Assembly (NCBI GenBank): GCA_021298085.1
Contig: JAJTDE010000036.1
Location: forward strand, 1 to 44,517
Origin: Rubrivivax sp.
GTDB lineage: Bacteria > Pseudomonadota > Gammaproteobacteria > Burkholderiales > Burkholderiaceae_C
Direction: 5' to 3'
DNA: 44,517 nt
Within the stretch, counting starts at the first letter, position 1. Each line of letters opens with the position of its first letter. The notes below the pieces were generated by a model. It made no database searches. It saw only the letters and a list, made by a program, of their open reading frames with translations, and was not told the origin of the DNA. Below, one piece after another: positions 10,554 to 18,040 of the stretch. Made by a program: the position numbers and the translations under genes.

Positions 10554-11114
10554 TCAGCCGAGCTGCGTGGCCACCCCTTCACACCAACGCTGGATGCGGC
10601 CCGGCGTGTCGGACGCGCCGGGAATCATGTTGACGGAACGCTGGCTGAGGTGCCTGGCGTAGGCCACAGCCACCGACGCGGCCGGCAGCCGGCCATCGGC
10701 CACCAGCGCCCGCACGGCCGCCTGCGCCTGCTGCCCGCAGGCCACCACGGTGCGCAGGCCCTGCAGCTCAGCGGCCAAGCGGGCCAGGTTGTCGGCCACC
10801 AGCACCTCGGATTCCAGCGGCACCGAACGCCCGGAGAGCGCTGGGTACTCCACCACGGGCCAGGCGTTGGTGACCACGTAGTCGTTGCGGGAGGCGCTGC
10901 CGAAGCGCTGCGCTGCCAGGGTGTGCAGCTGGGCCAGCACCCGGTTGAGGTTGGCGCCCGTGCCGGCGGCGCAGGGGTAGCCCCGGTTGGCCTCGTGCCG
11001 CCCCGGGCAGATGAAGACAAAGCCGGTGAGCGCACCCGGGCAGGGTTGGTGGTGCGGCGAAGCCTGTCGCGCCGGCAACGGCGCGGCGGCCTTCGGTCGG
11101 GGAGTTGCTGGCAT
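10554..11114 (-). CDS. Uracil-DNA glycosylase-like protein
   Basis: A 186-residue protein with GFVFICPGRHEANRGYPCAA at residues 31-50, resembling the motif-1 region of the uracil-DNA glycosylase superfamily. The NAWPVVEYPALSGR block, VACGQQAQAAVRAL and the distal RHLSQRSVNMIPG stretch fit the superfamily fold, which excises damaged bases from DNA. Catalytic residues cannot be assigned by eye. It follows trpC by 33 bases and could be the last gene of the trpGDC transcript. The N-terminal 20-30 residues are low-complexity (PRPKAAAPLPARQ), so the true start might be later. The family call is moderately sure; substrate is unknown. Confidence 0.55.
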   Translation of the reverse strand: MPATPRPKAAAPLPARQASPHHQPCPGALTGFVFICPGRHEANRGYPCAAGTGANLNRVLAQLHTLAAQRFGSASRNDYVVTNAWPVVEYPALSGRSVPLESEVLVADNLARLAAELQGLRTVVACGQQAQAAVRALVADGRLPAASVAVAYARHLSQRSVNMIPGASDTPGRIQRWCEGVATQLG

Positions 11115-11147
11115 AAAGGTGAGCGCCCGCTCTCAGTGCAGGCCTGA

Positions 11148-11951
11148 TTAGCCAGGCGCGCTGCCAAACAGCTGGGCCAGCGCCAGCCCTGGATCGGGCG
11201 CGCGCATGAAGGCCTCCCCCACCAGGAAGGCACTCACGTGCGCGCTCAGCATGCGCTGCACATCGGCGGCCGTCAGGATGCCGGATTCCGTCACCACCCG
11301 CTTGCCAGGCGGCACCTGCGCCAGCAGGCCCAGCGTGGTGTCCAGCGAGACCTCGAACGTGCGCAGGTTGCGGTTGTTGATGCCCAGCAGCGGGGTGCGC
11401 AGCCGCAGGGCACGCTCCAGCTCCTGGCCATCGTGCACCTCCACCAATACGTCCATGCCCAGCATGTGAGCGCACGCTTCCAGCTCCGCCATCTGGGTGT
11501 CGCTGAGGCAGGCGGCGATCAGCAGGATGGCGTCGGCACCCATCACCCGCGCCTCGTAGACCTGGTAGGCGTCCACCATGAAGTCCTTGCGCAGGGCCGG
11601 CAGCGGGCAGGCCTCACGCGCCTGGCGCAGGTAATCGGCGTGGCCCTGGAAAAAGCGCTCGTCGGTCAGGACGCTCAGGCAGGCCGCGCCATGGCGAGCG
11701 TAGCTGGCGGCGATCTCGGCCGGCACGAAGTGTTCGCGCAGCACGCCCTTGCTGGGGCTGGCCTTCTTGACCTCGGCGATCACCGCGGGCCGTCCGGCGG
11801 CCACCTGAGCCTCCAGCGCGGCTGCAAAGCCGCGTGTGTCGCGGCACGCTTCGGCGTCGGCGCGCAGGGCCACCAGGGGCACACGCTGCTGCGCCGCGGC
11901 AATCTCGTCGTGCTTGACAGCGACGATGCGCTGCAGGATGTCGCTGCTCAC
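11148..11951 (-). CDS. trpC: Indole-3-glycerol phosphate synthase
   Basis: TrpC closes the indole ring from carboxyphenylaminodeoxyribulose phosphate in tryptophan synthesis. The 267-residue TIM-barrel protein has the substrate-binding block [10 protein letters not shown] (60-69), LRKDF (120-124) with its catalytic lysine, GINNRNL (190-196), TESGI (221-225) and FLVGE (242-246). It is a stand-alone TrpC without the TrpF fusion of E. coli. It lies 19 bases after trpD. Start and length are normal for the family. Confidence 0.97.
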   Translation of the reverse strand: MSSDILQRIVAVKHDEIAAAQQRVPLVALRADAEACRDTRGFAAALEAQVAAGRPAVIAEVKKASPSKGVLREHFVPAEIAASYARHGAACLSVLTDERFFQGHADYLRQAREACPLPALRKDFMVDAYQVYEARVMGADAILLIAACLSDTQMAELEACAHMLGMDVLVEVHDGQELERALRLRTPLLGINNRNLRTFEVSLDTTLGLLAQVPPGKRVVTESGILTAADVQRMLSAHVSAFLVGEAFMRAPDPGLALAQLFGSAPG

Positions 11952-11970
11952 GGCCGGCCTTTCAGGGTGC

Positions 11971-13005
11971 TCATGTGCCCGCCAGCGCCTGGGTGCGGGT
12001 CACAAACTGATGCAATTTTGCCAAGGCCTTGCCGCTGGCAATGGCCTCGCGCGCCTGCGCCACGCCCTCGGCCATGGTCGCGGCCAGGCCGGCGGCGTAC
12101 AGCGCCACACCGGCATTCAGGATGACGATGTCGCGCGCCGGGCCACTGTCGTTGCTCAGCACGGCCTGCATCAAGGCCTTGGATTGCTCGGGCGTCTCCA
12201 CCTTCAGCGAGCGGCTGCTGGCCATCGGCATCCCGAAGTCCTCGGGGTGGATCTCGTATTCGGTGATGGCGCCGTCCTTGTATTCGCCGACCATCGTGGC
12301 CGCGCCCAGCGAGATCTCGTCCATGCCGTCGCGCCCATAGACCACCACCGCGTGCTCGGCGCCCAGGCGCTGCAGCGCGCGCACCTGGATGCCGACCAGG
12401 TCAGGGTGGAAGACACCCATCAGGATGTTGGGGGCGTCGGCCGGGTTTGTCAGTGGGCCCAGGATGTTGAAGATCGTCCGCACACCCAGCTCACGGCGCA
12501 CCGGGGCGACATTCTTCATGGCCGGGTGGTGGTTGGGCGCAAACATGAAGCCGATGCCGGTGTCGGCGATACAGCGCGCCACGGCCTGCGGGCTGAGTGT
12601 CATCGGCACGCCCAGGCTTTCCAGCACGTCGGCGCTGCCGCTCTTGCTGCTGACACCGCGGTTGCCGTGCTTGCTGACCTGCGCACCGCAGGCGGCCGCC
12701 ACAAACATCGAGCAGGTGGAAATGTTGAAGGTGTGGGAGCCGTCGCCCCCGGTGCCGACGATGTCCACCAGGTAGCGGCGGTCGGCCACATGCACCTTGG
12801 TGGAAAACTCGCGCATCACCTCGGCGGCGGCCGTGATCTCGCCGATGGTTTCCTTCTTCACGCGCAGGCCCATCAGCAGGGCCGCCATCATCACCGGCGA
12901 CATCTCGCCGCTCATGATGCGGCGCATCAGCGCCAGCATCTCGTCGTGGAAGATCTCCCGGTGTTCGATGGTGCGGGTCAGGGCTTCGGTGTTGGTGATG
13001 GGCAT
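11971..13005 (-). CDS. trpD: Anthranilate phosphoribosyltransferase
   Basis: TrpD transfers phosphoribose from PRPP to anthranilate, the second step of the tryptophan branch. The 344-residue protein has the glycine-rich PRPP loop GTGGDG (84-89), the KHGNR anthranilate/PRPP block (112-116) followed by [11 protein letters not shown], and [10 protein letters not shown] further on, all typical. It is not fused to a glutaminase domain, which is separate as TrpG. The gene before it is a threonine aldolase, not trpG, which is unusual for trpGDC operons; spacing to it is 10 bases. Confidence 0.97.
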   Translation of the reverse strand: MPITNTEALTRTIEHREIFHDEMLALMRRIMSGEMSPVMMAALLMGLRVKKETIGEITAAAEVMREFSTKVHVADRRYLVDIVGTGGDGSHTFNISTCSMFVAAACGAQVSKHGNRGVSSKSGSADVLESLGVPMTLSPQAVARCIADTGIGFMFAPNHHPAMKNVAPVRRELGVRTIFNILGPLTNPADAPNILMGVFHPDLVGIQVRALQRLGAEHAVVVYGRDGMDEISLGAATMVGEYKDGAITEYEIHPEDFGMPMASSRSLKVETPEQSKALMQAVLSNDSGPARDIVILNAGVALYAAGLAATMAEGVAQAREAIASGKALAKLHQFVTRTQALAGT

Positions 13006-13015
13006 GCTGAGCGCC

Positions 13016-14059
13016 TCAGGTGGGGTTGTGCGGCGGGCGCGACAGGCATTCGCGCACGGCCGCCACGGTGGTGTCGATGGCCGCGTCGTCGATGCCCAGG
13101 TGGGTGACCATGCGCATCCCGATCAGGCCGGTGGCCAGGATGCCGCGCTCGGCCAGGAAACTGAGCAGTTCGCGCCCGCGGCCGTCGGCCACGTCGATGA
13201 ACACGATGTTGGTGGCCGCCGAGCGCACCCGCACACCCGGCACGGTGCGCAGGCCTTCGGCCAGCCGGGCGGCGCGGGCGTGGTCATCGTGCAGGCGCTC
13301 CACGTGGTGGCTCAGCGCGTGGTCGATGGCGGCGGCCAGCAGGCCGACCTGGCGCATCCCGCCGCCCACCACCTTGCGCCAGCGCCGCGCCTGGGCGATG
13401 AAGGCCTGGCTGCCACACAGCAACGAACCCACCGGCGCGCCCAGCCCCTTGGAACAGCAGACGGACACCGAATCAAACGGGGCGGTGATGGCGCGCAGCG
13501 CCGCGGTGATGTCGCCACCCGGCCCGGCGGCGTGGGCCGCCGCGTTGAAGACCCGCGCGCCGTCCAGGTGGGTGGCCAGGCCCTGGCCCTTGGCCCAGCC
13601 GAGGGCGTCGGCCCGGTAGGCCGCCGGCAAGGGGTGGCCATTCCAGGTGTTTTCCAGGCACAGCAGCCGCGTGCGTGCAAAGTGTTCGTCGTCGGGTTTG
13701 ACGGCAGCGGCCAAGTCGGCCAGCGCGATCACACCCTGCGCGTCCTGCGGCAGCGGCTGGGGCTGGATGCCGCCCAGCACGGCAGCGCCGCCGCCCTCGT
13801 AGCGGTAGCAGTGCGCCATCTGGCCCACCAGGTATTCATCACCCCGGCCGCAGTGCGTCAGCAGCGCACACAGGTTGCTCTGCGTGCCCGACGGCATCAG
13901 CAGCGCGGCTTCGTGCCCGGTGAGGGCCGCCATCCGCGCCTGCAACGCATTCACCGTGGGGTCGTCACCAAAGACATCGTCGCCCACCTCGGCGGCGGCC
14001 ATGGCCGCGCGCATGGCCGGTGTGGGGCGGGTGACGGTGTCGCTGCGCAGGTCAATCAT
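13016..14059 (-). CDS. ltaE: Low-specificity L-threonine aldolase
   Basis: A PLP-dependent fold-type I enzyme splitting L-threonine and allo-threonine into glycine and acetaldehyde. The 347-residue protein begins [20 protein letters not shown] and has [12 protein letters not shown] (26-37) and HLDGAR (164-169) with the pyridine-N-binding Asp166. Lys204 in [10 protein letters not shown] is the expected PLP lysine. Length fits the family (333-350). It lies 18 bases after trpG and 10 before trpD, so it is probably cotranscribed with the trp genes. A link to serine/glycine supply for tryptophan synthase is only an inference. Confidence 0.92.
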   Translation of the reverse strand: MIDLRSDTVTRPTPAMRAAMAAAEVGDDVFGDDPTVNALQARMAALTGHEAALLMPSGTQSNLCALLTHCGRGDEYLVGQMAHCYRYEGGGAAVLGGIQPQPLPQDAQGVIALADLAAAVKPDDEHFARTRLLCLENTWNGHPLPAAYRADALGWAKGQGLATHLDGARVFNAAAHAAGPGGDITAALRAITAPFDSVSVCCSKGLGAPVGSLLCGSQAFIAQARRWRKVVGGGMRQVGLLAAAIDHALSHHVERLHDDHARAARLAEGLRTVPGVRVRSAATNIVFIDVADGRGRELLSFLAERGILATGLIGMRMVTHLGIDDAAIDTTVAAVRECLSRPPHNPT

Positions 14060-14077
14060 GGGTGTCTCCAGCGGGGT

Positions 14078-14677
14078 TCAGGCCAGCGCCGGGGCGCGGC
14101 CCATGGCCAGGAAGTTGCGCAGCATGGCGTGGCCGTGTTCACTGAGGATGGATTCCGGGTGGAACTGCACACCTTCCAGCGGTGCGGCGGTGCCGGCCAG
14201 CCGGCGCGAGCGCACGCCCATGATCTCGCCGTCTTCAGAGCGCGCCGTGACGTCCAGGTCTTCGGGCAGGCTGGCCTGTTCAATCACCAGCGAGTGGTAG
14301 CGCACCACGCTGAACGACGTGGGCAGGCCTTCAAAGACACCCTGCCCGTCGGTGCTGAGCGTGCTGCTCTTGCCGTGCATCTGCCGCTGCGCGCGCACGA
14401 TGCGCCCGCCGAGCGCCGCCCCGATGGACTGGTGGCCCAGGCACACGCCCAGGATGGGCAGCTGCCCCACGAAGTGCTGGATGGCTTCCACGCAGATGCC
14501 GGCTTCGGCCGGTGAACAGGGGCCTGGTGACAGCACCAGCTGGTCAGGCCGCAGGGCCGCGATGTCGGCCACCGAGACCTCGTCGTTGCGGACCACCCGG
14601 ACATCGGCTCCGAGTTCACCGAAATACTGCACCAGGTTGTAGGTGAAGCTGTCGTAGTTGTCGATCATCAGCAGCAT
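14078..14677 (-). CDS. trpG: Anthranilate synthase, glutamine amidotransferase component
   Basis: TrpG releases ammonia from glutamine for TrpE. The 199-residue class I glutamine amidotransferase begins [19 protein letters not shown]. It has the oxyanion-loop motif [11 protein letters not shown], the nucleophile Cys79 in GVCLGHQ, and the catalytic pair His173/Glu175 in HPES. Its partner trpE is about 26 kb away, across a type VI secretion island, although the two are usually adjacent. Expression must therefore come from a promoter in or beyond the 14678-15005 gap, where I see no convincing one. As in other bacteria it may also serve PabB. Confidence 0.96.
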   Translation of the reverse strand: MLLMIDNYDSFTYNLVQYFGELGADVRVVRNDEVSVADIAALRPDQLVLSPGPCSPAEAGICVEAIQHFVGQLPILGVCLGHQSIGAALGGRIVRAQRQMHGKSSTLSTDGQGVFEGLPTSFSVVRYHSLVIEQASLPEDLDVTARSEDGEIMGVRSRRLAGTAAPLEGVQFHPESILSEHGHAMLRNFLAMGRAPALA

Positions 14678-14733
14678 GTGCGCTCTAGCCCTTGTGTGTC
14701 AGGGGATGCGGTGGAAGGCATCCCGGTTCGGTA

Positions 14734-14748
14734 CCCGCTTCAAAACCC
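14734..14748 (+). repeat. Left direct repeat flanking the T6SS island
   Basis: CCCGCTTCAAAACCC here matches CCCCCTTCAAAACCC at 41044-41058 in 14 of 15 positions, same orientation, with an uninterrupted 11-base identity (14738-14748). The two copies bracket all T6SS genes. Confidence 0.6.
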
Positions 14749-14826
14749 GGTGCATCTGGCGCGGGTGAAGCCGGCGCGGCGTGCGGGGTGGGGACGGAAA
14801 GCGCCGGTGGGGCGCAGGGGGGGTGG

Positions 14827-14991
14827 TCAGGCGGATGGCTTGCGCCAACGCCAACCGGAGCGTGCTGCGGTGATCGGAAAGATCGCGGACATGCCCTGGA
14901 TTATGAACGAGCCCACGCACAGGCCCGCGAAGCGGTGCGCCCCGGCCATCGAAGCGGCAAGGTGCCTGCGCCGCCGCCACGGCCGGTTCAT
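14827..14991 (-). CDS. Doubtful 54-residue membrane-like ORF after the PAAR-like gene
   Basis: A short frame starting 14 bases after the PAAR-like gene stop codes for a protein with an arginine-rich start (MNRPWRRRRH) and one hydrophobic stretch (FAGLCVGSFIIQGMSAIF). This pattern could make a one-pass membrane peptide. There is no clear ribosome-binding site and no known family. It is reported only because the region is otherwise empty; chance coding in GC-rich DNA is likely. Confidence 0.15.
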   Translation of the reverse strand: MNRPWRRRRHLAASMAGAHRFAGLCVGSFIIQGMSAIFPITAARSGWRWRKPSA

Positions 14992-15005
14992 GCTCAGGCC
15001 CAGGC

Positions 15006-15395
15006 TCAGGGAATCATCTCGGTCATCTGCCCCGGCGCTACCACCTGGATGACACCGCCAAAGGCACACATCAGCTTGCAGCTGTTGTTCAGGGCCGGCT
15101 GGTTGCCCACCATCACCGTCACGGAGCCTGGCACCCAGGGGGCGGGCGTGGCAGGCATGCAGGGCATGGGTGTCAAGGCCCCCATGGCGGCGGCCGTGGC
15201 CGCTGCGGTGGCCGGGTAGGCCAGGCTGCGGCACACGCCAAAGGGCATGATGTTGACCAGTGGCTTGTGGTCCATGATGTTGGCCGCGGGCTGGTTGCCA
15301 GACATCACGCGGTTCAGCGGCAGCACCACCAGGGCGCTGGGGGCGGCGCCCATCGAACACCTCAGCGGGGCGCTGTTGACGACTTGCTGGGGCAT
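15006..15395 (-). CDS. DUF4280 / PAAR-like T6SS spike-tip protein
   Basis: A 129-residue protein of the DUF4280 (PAAR-like) family, proposed to cap the VgrG spike. It shows the family's repeated pattern: VVNSAPLRCSMGAAPSALVV, NRVMSGNQPAANIMDHKP, NIMPFGVCRSLAYP, then LTPMPCMPATPAPWVPG and a final NSCKLMCAFGGVIQVVAPGQ. Five cysteines in these blocks could help hold the fold or bind metal. It is the last gene of the vgrG cargo module and the only PAAR-type protein in the cluster, so it is the likely tip. It has no C-terminal toxin extension. Confidence 0.85.
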   Translation of the reverse strand: MPQQVVNSAPLRCSMGAAPSALVVLPLNRVMSGNQPAANIMDHKPLVNIMPFGVCRSLAYPATAAATAAAMGALTPMPCMPATPAPWVPGSVTVMVGNQPALNNSCKLMCAFGGVIQVVAPGQMTEMIP

Positions 15396-15446
15396 GGTCG
15401 GAGGGTCATGGTTGAAGGGACAGAGCCGGTGGATGATCTCGACGCG

Positions 15447-16346
15447 TCAGGGGTTATCACGGGCTGCGGGTGCGGACGCCATACGGCGCCGAAGCCAACG
15501 CCCCAGCGGGCTGCGCTCCCGCTCTGCGGCAAAGGCCATGGCACGCGGATGGGCCAGCCGAACCCCGCTGCGCCGCTCCCAACCACGCAAGACCCAGGCG
15601 CGGGCCAGCGCGCGCGACAGCAGGCCGGTGGTGAGCCACAGGCACATGGCATTGGCCAGCACAAAGACCACCGCATAAAGCATGTGGGCGGGCAGCCAAC
15701 TCTTCAGCGCGGCGAAGATGCCGACGCTGAGAACCCCGGCGGCGGCCGGGCCAACCACCGCCAGGCGCCCTGCCCGCGGCGGTGCTGAACCGGGCGACGG
15801 CTCCTCCAGCGACCAGGTGCCACGCCCGGGGTGAAGCCGCAAGCCGGCCCAGACGGATCCCTTGCGGGCGGTGGCATCCAGCGCGGGCAACGGCCCATAC
15901 CGACGCAGGTGCCATGCGCTGGCGGCGGCCAGGATGGCGGTGTGTGCGGCGGCCAGGCCACCTGCAGCGACTGCCACGCTGCCTGAAGCCTGCAGTGCCG
16001 GCCACACGGCCGGCAACAGCATGATGGCGATCGGCAGCGGCACCAGCAGGTAGAGGAACGCCACGGCGCACCACGCATGCCGCGTGCCGAAGGCGGACAG
16101 CCAGACCGCCACGGCCGACACCACGGCCCCCAAGGCCACCAGCAGCCCGACACCCGCCCAGGCCAGCCCAGGCGGCACACCCAGCACAGCCGTGACACCC
16201 CAACCGGACAAGCAGGCCATCACCGGGCCCGCCCACAGCAAGGCGCGCAGTTGGTGAAAGTCTTCGGGCGGGGCCAGCATCAGCGCAAGACTGTCGCACA
16301 TGCGGCCAAGGTGCGGGTGGCAGCAGGCCAGGCCGTCGCGGCCCAC
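15447..16346 (-). CDS. Multi-pass membrane protein, candidate immunity protein
   Basis: No family recognised. The roughly 299-residue protein has at least five or six hydrophobic segments, including SGWGVTAVLGVPPGLAWAGV, AVAFLYLLVPLPIAIMLLP, VAVAAGGLAAAHTAILAA, LAVVGPAAAGVLSVGIFAAL and MLYAVVFVLANAMCLWLT. It has a soluble loop between the third and fourth groups and a basic C-terminus, so it is an inner-membrane protein. A GTG start at 16344-16346, seven bases after the upstream stop, was chosen for the tight spacing. An ATG at 16299-16301 (MCDSLALM) is the alternative. Position directly after a candidate membrane-active effector fits an immunity role, but this is inferred from context only. 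Confidence 0.6.
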   Translation of the reverse strand: MGRDGLACCHPHLGRMCDSLALMLAPPEDFHQLRALLWAGPVMACLSGWGVTAVLGVPPGLAWAGVGLLVALGAVVSAVAVWLSAFGTRHAWCAVAFLYLLVPLPIAIMLLPAVWPALQASGSVAVAAGGLAAAHTAILAAASAWHLRRYGPLPALDATARKGSVWAGLRLHPGRGTWSLEEPSPGSAPPRAGRLAVVGPAAAGVLSVGIFAALKSWLPAHMLYAVVFVLANAMCLWLTTGLLSRALARAWVLRGWERRSGVRLAHPRAMAFAAERERSPLGRWLRRRMASAPAARDNP

Positions 16347-16353
16347 GCCCTGG

Positions 16354-17451
16354 TCACTGCAGACCCCGCTGGACGGCCTGCGCAGCCGCCTCGTCGGCCC
16401 CTGACCAGCCCCACAGCGCCTGGGCCACGAGCCCGGCGCCGAGGCCGATCAGGATCACCGGCGCACCCACCGCGGAGACCGCGCCGAGCGCCACCGCCGC
16501 GGCGCCAACCGCGGCGCCGCTGGCAAAGCCGACCAGGTTGCCGCTCTGGCTCTTGGCCGAGGCCACGGCAAAGCCTTTCCAGTTGACTTCCAGGCCGCTG
16601 CCCGTCCAGCGCGCGCTGTTGTAAAAGTCATTCGCAGCGCTCGGCCCGAACGCCAGCACCCCGCCTCCGGCCTTGCTGGACAGACCCCGAAGCAGCCGCG
16701 ACGACTGCACGCGGGTATGGGCAATCGTCTGCGCGGCGCTGTTCAAGCCGGCCATGTCGCGCGCGCCGACCCTTATCGAACCGACGCTGCCTCGGGCCTT
16801 CAGCACCACGGGCGATGGCAACTGCTGGATCACCGCCAAAGGCAACTGCGTGATGCGCACCTGCAGCCGGGCGCCGGCGCGCAGCACCCCACCCTGGCCG
16901 ATCTTGCGCGCCTCGATCACGATGTGCCGCCCGATGCGGACGGACGGCGCCTGGGCACTGAGCAGGGCCTGAAACCCCGCTTGGGCCTGGCGGCGCCAGG
17001 CAGCGCGCAAGGCGGCCTCGGCCGCGGCCTGTGCGTTGCCCGGCAGATTGGTCCAGTCGGTGGCGCTTTTCTTCAGCTCCTGCAGCGCGCGTTCGAACTC
17101 GGTATCGAGGTTGGGTCTCGCTGGCGCGGCGGGGGTGGCGGCCCGGGCGGGACTCGCGGGGGTGCTCGTGCCGGCCGACACCACCATCAGCTGCGCCGCC
17201 GCGTCAGGCTGGGTCAGCGCCAACTGGCGAAACCAGCCTATGCGCAAGGGCTCATCCAGCAGGAATTCGCCCGACAAGGTGGTGTCAAACGCATCCAGCG
17301 TGTCGACGACATTGCAGGCGTTGCCGTAGGGCACACGGCTGAAAGGCGCCGCCGGGCGGGCAAACAGGCTGTCGAGCACCGTGCATTGGCGGCTGGCCCA
17401 GGCCTCAGCGGGCGTGGGCGGCAGTGACATCGGACGACAGGTTTGTGGCAT
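16354..17451 (-). CDS. Candidate T6SS effector with C-terminal glycine-zipper membrane region
   Basis: I do not recognise a named family. The 365-residue protein has a compact N-terminal region with aromatic and charged residues (about 23-90), a proline/alanine linker (about 95-113), and a helical stretch with EFERALQELKKSATDW. Next comes a beta-rich part with alternating hydrophobic residues (IGRHIVIEARKI, ARLQVRITQLPLAVI). The C-terminal hydrophobic region (304-347) is full of small residues spaced as GxxxG (SGAAVGAAAVALGAV, ILIGLGAGLVA), typical of glycine-zipper membrane helices. It lies 14 bases after a DUF4123 chaperone gene, the usual slot for a VgrG-loaded T6SS effector. A membrane-disrupting antibacterial effector is an inference; no catalytic motif was found. 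Confidence 0.6.
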   Translation of the reverse strand: MPQTCRPMSLPPTPAEAWASRQCTVLDSLFARPAAPFSRVPYGNACNVVDTLDAFDTTLSGEFLLDEPLRIGWFRQLALTQPDAAAQLMVVSAGTSTPASPARAATPAAPARPNLDTEFERALQELKKSATDWTNLPGNAQAAAEAALRAAWRRQAQAGFQALLSAQAPSVRIGRHIVIEARKIGQGGVLRAGARLQVRITQLPLAVIQQLPSPVVLKARGSVGSIRVGARDMAGLNSAAQTIAHTRVQSSRLLRGLSSKAGGGVLAFGPSAANDFYNSARWTGSGLEVNWKGFAVASAKSQSGNLVGFASGAAVGAAAVALGAVSAVGAPVILIGLGAGLVAQALWGWSGADEAAAQAVQRGLQ

Positions 17452-17465
17452 CGATCAGCCCACCG

Positions 17466-18032
17466 TCAACCCACCATGGCGTCGCTGCGCGAGGCCGCCA
17501 CCTGCAGGGTGCCGTCTTCCAGCATCACCAACGCGGCCGCGAAGGGGCCCAGAAAGGCCTGCCGCCGGGTGTCGTCGAACGAGGCCAGCACGCCGGGCAG
17601 GACCCGTGGATCGTAGTAGCGCCAGAACAAGGGTTGGCCATTCGGTCCGTAGACCACATTGAACTTGCGCAGGTGGCGGTGCAGGTGGGTGAAGCTGGTG
17701 GCAGATGCGGCAGACGACGCGCTGCCTGCCCCCGACGCCGCGTCGTCATCACCCGCCGACGGCATCACCAGCAGCACGGCCAGCTGCCCGCGCATCAGGT
17801 CATCCACCACCTCGAAGACCGGTGGCTCCCAGCCGCCCAGCTGCGCCAGGTAGCCCCCGACATCGGCCAGCTCCTCGCCCAGGTCGCCCGAAAACAGGCA
17901 CTCGAGCGCCGAGCAGGCCTCGCGCGGCAGCGCCGCCTGCCCGCCTTCCAGGCCGGCGCAATCGATGAGCAGGCAGGGCGGCGGCAGTCCCTCGTCTCGC
18001 GCCTGTGTCCACCAGTCGAGCAATGTCTTCAT
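17466..18032 (-). CDS. DUF4123 T6SS effector chaperone/adaptor
   Basis: DUF4123 proteins (TEC/Tap type) bind a cognate effector and load it onto VgrG. The 188-residue protein begins MKTLLDWWTQARDEG. It has the family's C-terminal half with HLHRHLRKFNVVYGPNGQPL and FWRYYDPRVLPGVL, the FR/WYYDPR block being diagnostic. A low-complexity acidic/serine insert (DDDAASGAGSASSAASA) lies near the middle. The ATG at 18030-18032 is eight bases after the vgrG stop. It sits between vgrG and the candidate effector, which predicts its client. Confidence 0.85.
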   Translation of the reverse strand: MKTLLDWWTQARDEGLPPPCLLIDCAGLEGGQAALPREACSALECLFSGDLGEELADVGGYLAQLGGWEPPVFEVVDDLMRGQLAVLLVMPSAGDDDAASGAGSASSAASATSFTHLHRHLRKFNVVYGPNGQPLFWRYYDPRVLPGVLASFDDTRRQAFLGPFAAALVMLEDGTLQVAASRSDAMVG

Positions 18033-18040
18033 GGAGTGCG

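Larger units (their letters stand above)
14678..15005. other. Gap between trpG and the PAAR-like gene: island edge
   Basis: This stretch holds no recognised gene. It contains one copy of a 15-base direct repeat (14734-14748) whose partner covers the trpE stop at the other end of the T6SS island. The first 60 bases before trpG are therefore probably the original trpE-trpG spacer. A CATAAT hexamer near 14905 on the minus strand has no matching -35. A 54-codon frame (14827-14991) is listed separately as doubtful. Confidence 0.5.
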
